Assembly: GCF_024580525.1 (NCBI RefSeq)
Contig: NZ_JANIKQ010000010.1
Coordinates: 1 to 64,000, forward strand
Reading direction: 5' to 3'
DNA length: 64,000 nt
Origin: Neisseria dentiae
GTDB lineage: Bacteria > Pseudomonadota > Gammaproteobacteria > Burkholderiales > Neisseriaceae
The notes under the pieces were generated by a model, which saw only the letters and a list, made by a program, of their open reading frames with translations, had not been told where the DNA came from and made no database searches. The position numbers and the translations under genes are program-made. Positions 60,246 to 64,000 of this stretch are shown here, piece after piece. The stretch's first letter is position 1; the number at the start of each line of letters is the position of its first letter.

Positions 60246-61421
60246 ATGAAGATTACCATTGTCGCCCCCTATTGCTCCCTGCCCTCCGAGCCGCACTTCA
60301 ACCGTTTTTGGTATCTTGCCGAACTGTTGTCGCAGCAGCACGATGTTTTATTGATTACCAGCAATTTCAAACATTACGACAAATCTTTCAGACGGCCTGA
60401 AGATGCCGCAGCCGCTTCCAAAGGCCGTCTGAAAGTGATGCTGCTCAACGAAAGCGGCTACACTAAAAATGTATCGCTCAAGCGCGTGCAAAGCCATCAT
60501 GTGTTCGTGAAACACTTCGAAAAATGGCTGGAACAATGCCGCCCCGGCGAACAAGACATCGTGTATTCGGCCTACCCGTTTATTGCCACCAACATTCTCT
60601 TGGGCAAACATAAAGCGCGTTTGGGCTATAAGTTAATCATAGATGTGCAAGACGTTTGGCCCGAATCATTTTCAGCCGTGCTGCCGTTTTTAAAAAAAAT
60701 ACCGCCCAAACTGCTGCCGTTTTCCGGCCGCGCCGATACCGCCTACCGTTATGCCGACGGTTTGGTTGCCGTATCGCAAACCTATCTTGACCGTGCCAAA
60801 GCAGCCAACCCGAACGTTCCGGGTGAAGTAGTTTACATCGGTGCAGATTACGAAACCTTAGAAAACGCCCCCGCCAAGGTGTTTGACAACACCGGTGTTA
60901 CCCGTTTTTTCTATTTGGGCACCCTCAGTTTCAGCTACGATATGCAAACCGTATGCCAAGGCATCCGACAGCTTGCCGCCGCAGGAGAAAAAGTCGAGCT
61001 GCACATAATGGGCGGCGGCCCTAATTTACAAACATTAAAACAATACGCTGATGAATCAATTTGTTTTTACGGTTATATTCCCTACTCTGAAATGATGTCG
61101 GTAGCAAAAAGTTGCGATATTGCCGTCAATCCCATACACGCCCACTCATCGGCCTCCATCACCAACAAACTGTCCGACTACATGGCTTTGCAAAAACCGA
61201 TTCTGAACAGCCAGGTCAACAGCGAAGTGGCCGAAGTATTGCAGCTAGTTCCCCATGCCGACTACAGCTCAGGCAATGTGGAAAGTTTTACAGCCGCAGC
61301 CAAACGCATTTTGCAGCAAAAAAACCAACCCGCCCGTTCAGAAGAAATTATCCGCCGTTTCAAACGCGATGTATCCTACCGGAAAATCGCCAACCTTATT
61401 GAAAGCCTAGGCCATGAATAA
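60246..61421 (+). CDS. Glycosyltransferase (WbuB-like GT4)
   Basis: A 391-residue GT-B enzyme opening MKITIVAPYCSLPSEPHFNR, with DVQDVWPESFSAVLPF, YADGLVAVSQTYLDRA and GYIPYSEMMSVAKSCDIAVNP. These blocks resemble WbuB-type transferases that act early on the lipid-linked glycan. The sequence holds a DUS pair read in frame (FRRPEDAAAASKGRL near residue 50), making a short surface insertion. A run of eight A (60692-60699) lies in frame. It overlaps the next gene by eight bases. Confidence 0.85.
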   Translation: MKITIVAPYCSLPSEPHFNRFWYLAELLSQQHDVLLITSNFKHYDKSFRRPEDAAAASKGRLKVMLLNESGYTKNVSLKRVQSHHVFVKHFEKWLEQCRPGEQDIVYSAYPFIATNILLGKHKARLGYKLIIDVQDVWPESFSAVLPFLKKIPPKLLPFSGRADTAYRYADGLVAVSQTYLDRAKAANPNVPGEVVYIGADYETLENAPAKVFDNTGVTRFFYLGTLSFSYDMQTVCQGIRQLAAAGEKVELHIMGGGPNLQTLKQYADESICFYGYIPYSEMMSVAKSCDIAVNPIHAHSSASITNKLSDYMALQKPILNSQVNSEVAEVLQLVPHADYSSGNVESFTAAAKRILQQKNQPARSEEIIRRFKRDVSYRKIANLIESLGHE

Positions 61422-62031
61422 AATCATAAAACGCCTTTTCGACATTACCGCCTCGGCAGCCGGCCTGATTATTCTGTCGCCCGTGTTTTTGGTGTTGGTT
61501 TACCTTATCCGCAAAAACCTCGGCTCGCCCGTGTTTTTCACCCAAGAGCGGCCGGGACTGGGCGGCAAACCGTTCAAAATGATTAAATTCCGCTCCATGC
61601 GCGATGCCGTTGATGCAAACGGCAACCCGCTGCCCGACAGCGAACGGCTCACCCCGTTCGGCAGAAAACTGCGCGCCACCAGTCTCGACGAACTGCCCGA
61701 ATTGTGGAACGTGCTCAAAGGCGACATGAGCCTGGTCGGTCCCCGCCCGCTGCTGATGCATTATCTGCCGCTGTATAACGCATTCCAATACCGCCGCCAC
61801 GAAATGAAGCCCGGTGTTACCGGCTGGGCGCAGGTAAACGGGCGCAATGCGATTTCGTGGGACGAAAAATTCAAATATGATGTCTGGTATATCGACAACT
61901 ACAGCTTTTGGCTGGATATCAAAATTTTATTCTTAACCATCAAAAAGGTATTCGTGCGGGAAGGAATTTCTGCCGAAGGCGAAGCCACCATGCCTTACTT
62001 CACTGGAAACCAAGACCATGATGAAAAATAA
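61414..62031 (+). CDS. Phosphoglycosyl transferase, PglC-like
   Basis: A 205-residue monotopic initiating transferase of the bacterial sugar transferase family. One re-entrant hydrophobic segment (about residues 10-30) is followed by the catalytic region: VFFTQERPGLGGKPFKMIKF, TSLDELPELWNVLKGDMSLV with the Asp-Glu dyad, and GPRPLL. It should load the first sugar phosphate onto undecaprenyl phosphate. The short form, without the extra N-terminal domain of WcaJ, resembles PglC and WecP-type enzymes. Sequence alone does not fix the sugar. Confidence 0.9.
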   Translation: MNKIIKRLFDITASAAGLIILSPVFLVLVYLIRKNLGSPVFFTQERPGLGGKPFKMIKFRSMRDAVDANGNPLPDSERLTPFGRKLRATSLDELPELWNVLKGDMSLVGPRPLLMHYLPLYNAFQYRRHEMKPGVTGWAQVNGRNAISWDEKFKYDVWYIDNYSFWLDIKILFLTIKKVFVREGISAEGEATMPYFTGNQDHDEK

Positions 62032-62980
62032 CATCCTTATTTTATCTGCCGGCCGCCGCGTAGAGCTTGTGCAGGACTTCCAAGCCGAAGCCGCCAAGTT
62101 TTCAGACGGCATCAAGGTGCTGGCCACCGACCTGAACCCCTGTATGTCGCCCGCCTGCCATGTGGCCGACGGCGCGTTCAGCGTGCCGCCGATTTCCGCC
62201 GAAAACTATATCGACAGCATTTTCGATCTGGCGGTCGAGCAAAACATCGGCCTGATTATCCCCACCATCGACACCGAGCTGCAAAAACTCGCCGACGCGC
62301 GCCGCCGTTTTGAAGAAGCGGGCATCCACATCATCGTTTCCGATTCGGAGCTGGTGACCATCTGCCGCGACAAGCGTTTCACCGCCAGCCTTTTCAACCG
62401 CTGCGACATCGCCACACCCGAAATCTACGAGCGCGAAAACCTCACCTTCCCCTGCTTTGCCAAACCCTACGACGGCAGCCGCAGCATTGGTGCGAAATAT
62501 ATCCACACCGCCGAAGATTTGTCTTACGACATGCTCAAAGACCCGAAAATCATCTTCTGCCAATACATCGACATCACCAACGAATTCACCGAATTCACCG
62601 TCGATTTGTATTACGACCGTGCAGGCCGTCTGAAATGCTGCGTGCCGCGCGAACGCTTGGAAGTGCGCTCCGGCGAAGTGAGCAAAGGCGCCACCCGCCG
62701 CAACGCTCTCTACGCGCTGTTAACCGACAAAATGTCGCACCTCGACGGCGCGCGCGGCTGCATTACCGCCCAATTCTTCTGCAAAGACGACACAGTTTAC
62801 GGTATCGAAATCAACCCGCGCTTCGGCGGCGGCTTCCCGCTCACCTATGCCGCCGGCGGCAACTATCCCGGTTGGCTGATACGCGAATACCTCTACGGCG
62901 AAAAAATCCCGTTTTTCGACGAATGGGAAAACAACCTGATTATGCTGCGCTACGACGCGAAAGTATTGGTTCATGAATAA
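62018..62980 (+). CDS. ATP-grasp carboxylate ligase
   Basis: A 320-residue ATP-grasp protein that overlaps the previous gene by 14 bases; a second ATG at 62021 is an equal choice. It opens MKNNILILSAGRRVELVQ and has the N-terminal nucleotide domain, LFNRCDIATPEIYE, FPCFAKPYDGSRSIGAKYI and the metal/ATP region VYGIEINPRFGGGFPLTYAA. Relatives form an amide or acyl-phosphate with a small acid. In a glycan locus the likely job is to join an amino acid or other acid to an amino sugar or precursor, but no partner is identifiable. It overlaps the next gene by eight bases. Confidence 0.8.
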   Translation: MMKNNILILSAGRRVELVQDFQAEAAKFSDGIKVLATDLNPCMSPACHVADGAFSVPPISAENYIDSIFDLAVEQNIGLIIPTIDTELQKLADARRRFEEAGIHIIVSDSELVTICRDKRFTASLFNRCDIATPEIYERENLTFPCFAKPYDGSRSIGAKYIHTAEDLSYDMLKDPKIIFCQYIDITNEFTEFTVDLYYDRAGRLKCCVPRERLEVRSGEVSKGATRRNALYALLTDKMSHLDGARGCITAQFFCKDDTVYGIEINPRFGGGFPLTYAAGGNYPGWLIREYLYGEKIPFFDEWENNLIMLRYDAKVLVHE

Positions 62981-63650
62981 GCGTATCGTCCCTGCCGAAT
63001 CTGTGTTGGTGCTGGATTTGGACGACACCCTGTATGCCGAATACCACTACAAACTTTCGGGTATTCAAGCCGTGTGCCGCCATATTGCCGCACTCTACCC
63101 GCAGCACACTTCAGACGGCCTGCTGGCGCAAATCGATCCCGAAAGCAGCAGCTGGCTCGAACAGATTTGTGCAGCGTGCGGATTTAACAATGATGAAAAA
63201 CAATCACTTTTGTGGTTATACCGGCTGCACACACCGAACTTAACCGGCTATATACCGTCTGAGAAACTAAAGCAACTGATGCGCCCGTTTGCCTCCCGTG
63301 TATTGGTTTCAGACGGCCGCAGCTTCACCCAGCGTCAGAAACTCAAAGCACTGGGACTGCTTGATGCTTTCGACCAACTATTGATTTCGGAAGCCTGCCG
63401 ATCCGAGAAGCCCGATGAAAAACGCTTCTGTGCAATACAAGTGGCCTATCCCGGCAAAACCTGCATTTATGTGGGCGACAATATAAAAAAAGACTTCCTT
63501 GCCCCCAACCGTTTGGGTTGGCTAACCATCGGCATCCTGCCGCAGGCTCATAATATCCACCGCTACCGCCCGCAGGATTTCGATGCCGCCCACCAGCCCG
63601 CACTCTGGTTGAGCAGTATCGACGGCTTGGCAAGTTTAATAAACACCTAA
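62973..63650 (+). CDS. HAD-superfamily hydrolase
   Basis: A 225-residue protein with the HAD core. Motif I is SVLVLDLDDTLYAEYHYKL (nucleophile Asp), the second motif is VLVSDGRSFTQRQKLKALGL, and the acidic motif IV is CIYVGDNIKKDF. It should remove a phosphate, from a sugar phosphate or a related intermediate, and is probably coupled with the ATP-grasp protein it overlaps. The substrate is not readable. The helical cap domain is small. Confidence 0.83.
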   Translation: MNKRIVPAESVLVLDLDDTLYAEYHYKLSGIQAVCRHIAALYPQHTSDGLLAQIDPESSSWLEQICAACGFNNDEKQSLLWLYRLHTPNLTGYIPSEKLKQLMRPFASRVLVSDGRSFTQRQKLKALGLLDAFDQLLISEACRSEKPDEKRFCAIQVAYPGKTCIYVGDNIKKDFLAPNRLGWLTIGILPQAHNIHRYRPQDFDAAHQPALWLSSIDGLASLINT

Positions 63651-63694
63651 ACCTCAATTTTAAAATTCACCTTTCAAGCAAAAAGGATTGCACG

Positions 63695-64000
63695 ATGACC
63701 AGAATTCTCTTTATGGGACGGAAAAAAGTTTCCGCCGGCCTCTTGGAATTTCTATCCTCCCAAAGCGGCATCGAAATCGTCGGCGTATTAACCGACAGCC
63801 ATCTGCAAGGCTCGCCCACCACGGCGGCGGCCAAACGTTTGGGGCTGCCGCTCTACACCTTCGACACTGCGCTCGAAGCCATGCGTGAAGGCCGTCTGAA
63901 ATACGATTTGGGCTTATCGGTATTGTATTGGCGCAAACTGCGCGACGAATTTTTAACCGTGCCCCCGCGCGGCACCATCAACTTCCACCCTGCCATCCTG
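63695..64000 (+). CDS. Formyltransferase-family protein (partial, runs off the window)
   Basis: The first 102 codons are present and open to the window end. It begins MTRILFMGRKKVSAGLLEFL, and the first domain ends INFHPAIL, matching the formyl_trans_N signature around the conserved Asn-His. Methionyl-tRNA formyltransferase and sugar N-formyltransferases share this domain. In this locus a sugar N-formyltransferase acting on an amino sugar is more likely, but the specific end of the protein is not visible. An AAAAGGA ribosome site precedes the ATG. Confidence 0.75.
   Translation, partial: MTRILFMGRKKVSAGLLEFLSSQSGIEIVGVLTDSHLQGSPTTAAAKRLGLPLYTFDTALEAMREGRLKYDLGLSVLYWRKLRDEFLTVPPRGTINFHPAIL

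Overview
The window is chromosomal DNA of a Neisseria species or a very close relative. Three things point there: the neisserial DNA uptake sequence (DUS, GCCGTCTGAA, nearly always preceded by AG, so the AGGCCGTCTGAA dialect) occurs throughout, alone or as inverted pairs between genes; a Correia-type repeat and dRS3 repeats are present; and the porin, NadR/FarR and PutA proteins look neisserial. The species cannot be named from the sequence alone. I see no rRNA, tRNA, prophage or CRISPR array.

Layout. 1-4.9 kb: rhlE helicase, convergent priA, a RarD-type permease. 4.9-6.2 kb: a decayed IS481-like element carrying a second IS end and a small inverted-repeat element. 6.2-10.4 kb: a PorB-type porin, an AEC permease and rmuC. 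10.6-16.4 kb: eptA (lipid A phosphoethanolamine transferase), divergent from a PepSY protein, a cytochrome b561-like protein and a QseBC/BasRS-like two-component pair, with several MITE-like repeats between them. 16.4-26.6 kb: a PotF-like lipoprotein, rpsT, a Correia element in front of phospholipase pldA, a DUF502 protein, aspS, a ZIP-like transporter, a candidate FNR-driven small RNA, a CcsA/YpjD-like protein beside ffh, and vapD. 26.8-38.1 kb: putA, a META lipoprotein, a TPR/glycosyltransferase-like protein, accBC, a glycine-zipper protein with a His/Asp tail, a metallophosphoesterase and a lipoprotein of unknown function.

38.3-46 kb: a giant secreted protein of about 2117 residues (BapA-like N terminus, about 12 Ig-like repeats, serralysin-type zinc protease, RTX repeats) is divergent from a NadR/FarR-type MarR regulator, which is followed by an HpaC-like flavin reductase. 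46.1-48.5 kb: nrdR, a lipoprotein and ribD.

48.8-64 kb (continuing past the end): a polysaccharide or glycan locus, all on the + strand. wbpA, wbpB, wbpD and wbpE would make UDP-2,3-diacetamido-2,3-dideoxy-glucuronic acid, and a GlpD-like FAD oxidoreductase lies between wbpB and wbpD. Then come a Wzx-type flippase, four GT4-type glycosyltransferases, a Wzy/ligase-type membrane protein, a PglC-like phosphoglycosyl transferase, an ATP-grasp ligase, a HAD hydrolase and a truncated formyltransferase. Several neighbours overlap by 4-14 bases, suggesting translational coupling. Together they look able to make an activated diacetamido-uronic acid, build a lipid-linked repeat unit, flip it and polymerise or transfer it, with late genes likely to decorate a sugar. 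Whether the product is capsule, O-antigen or a protein glycan cannot be settled here.
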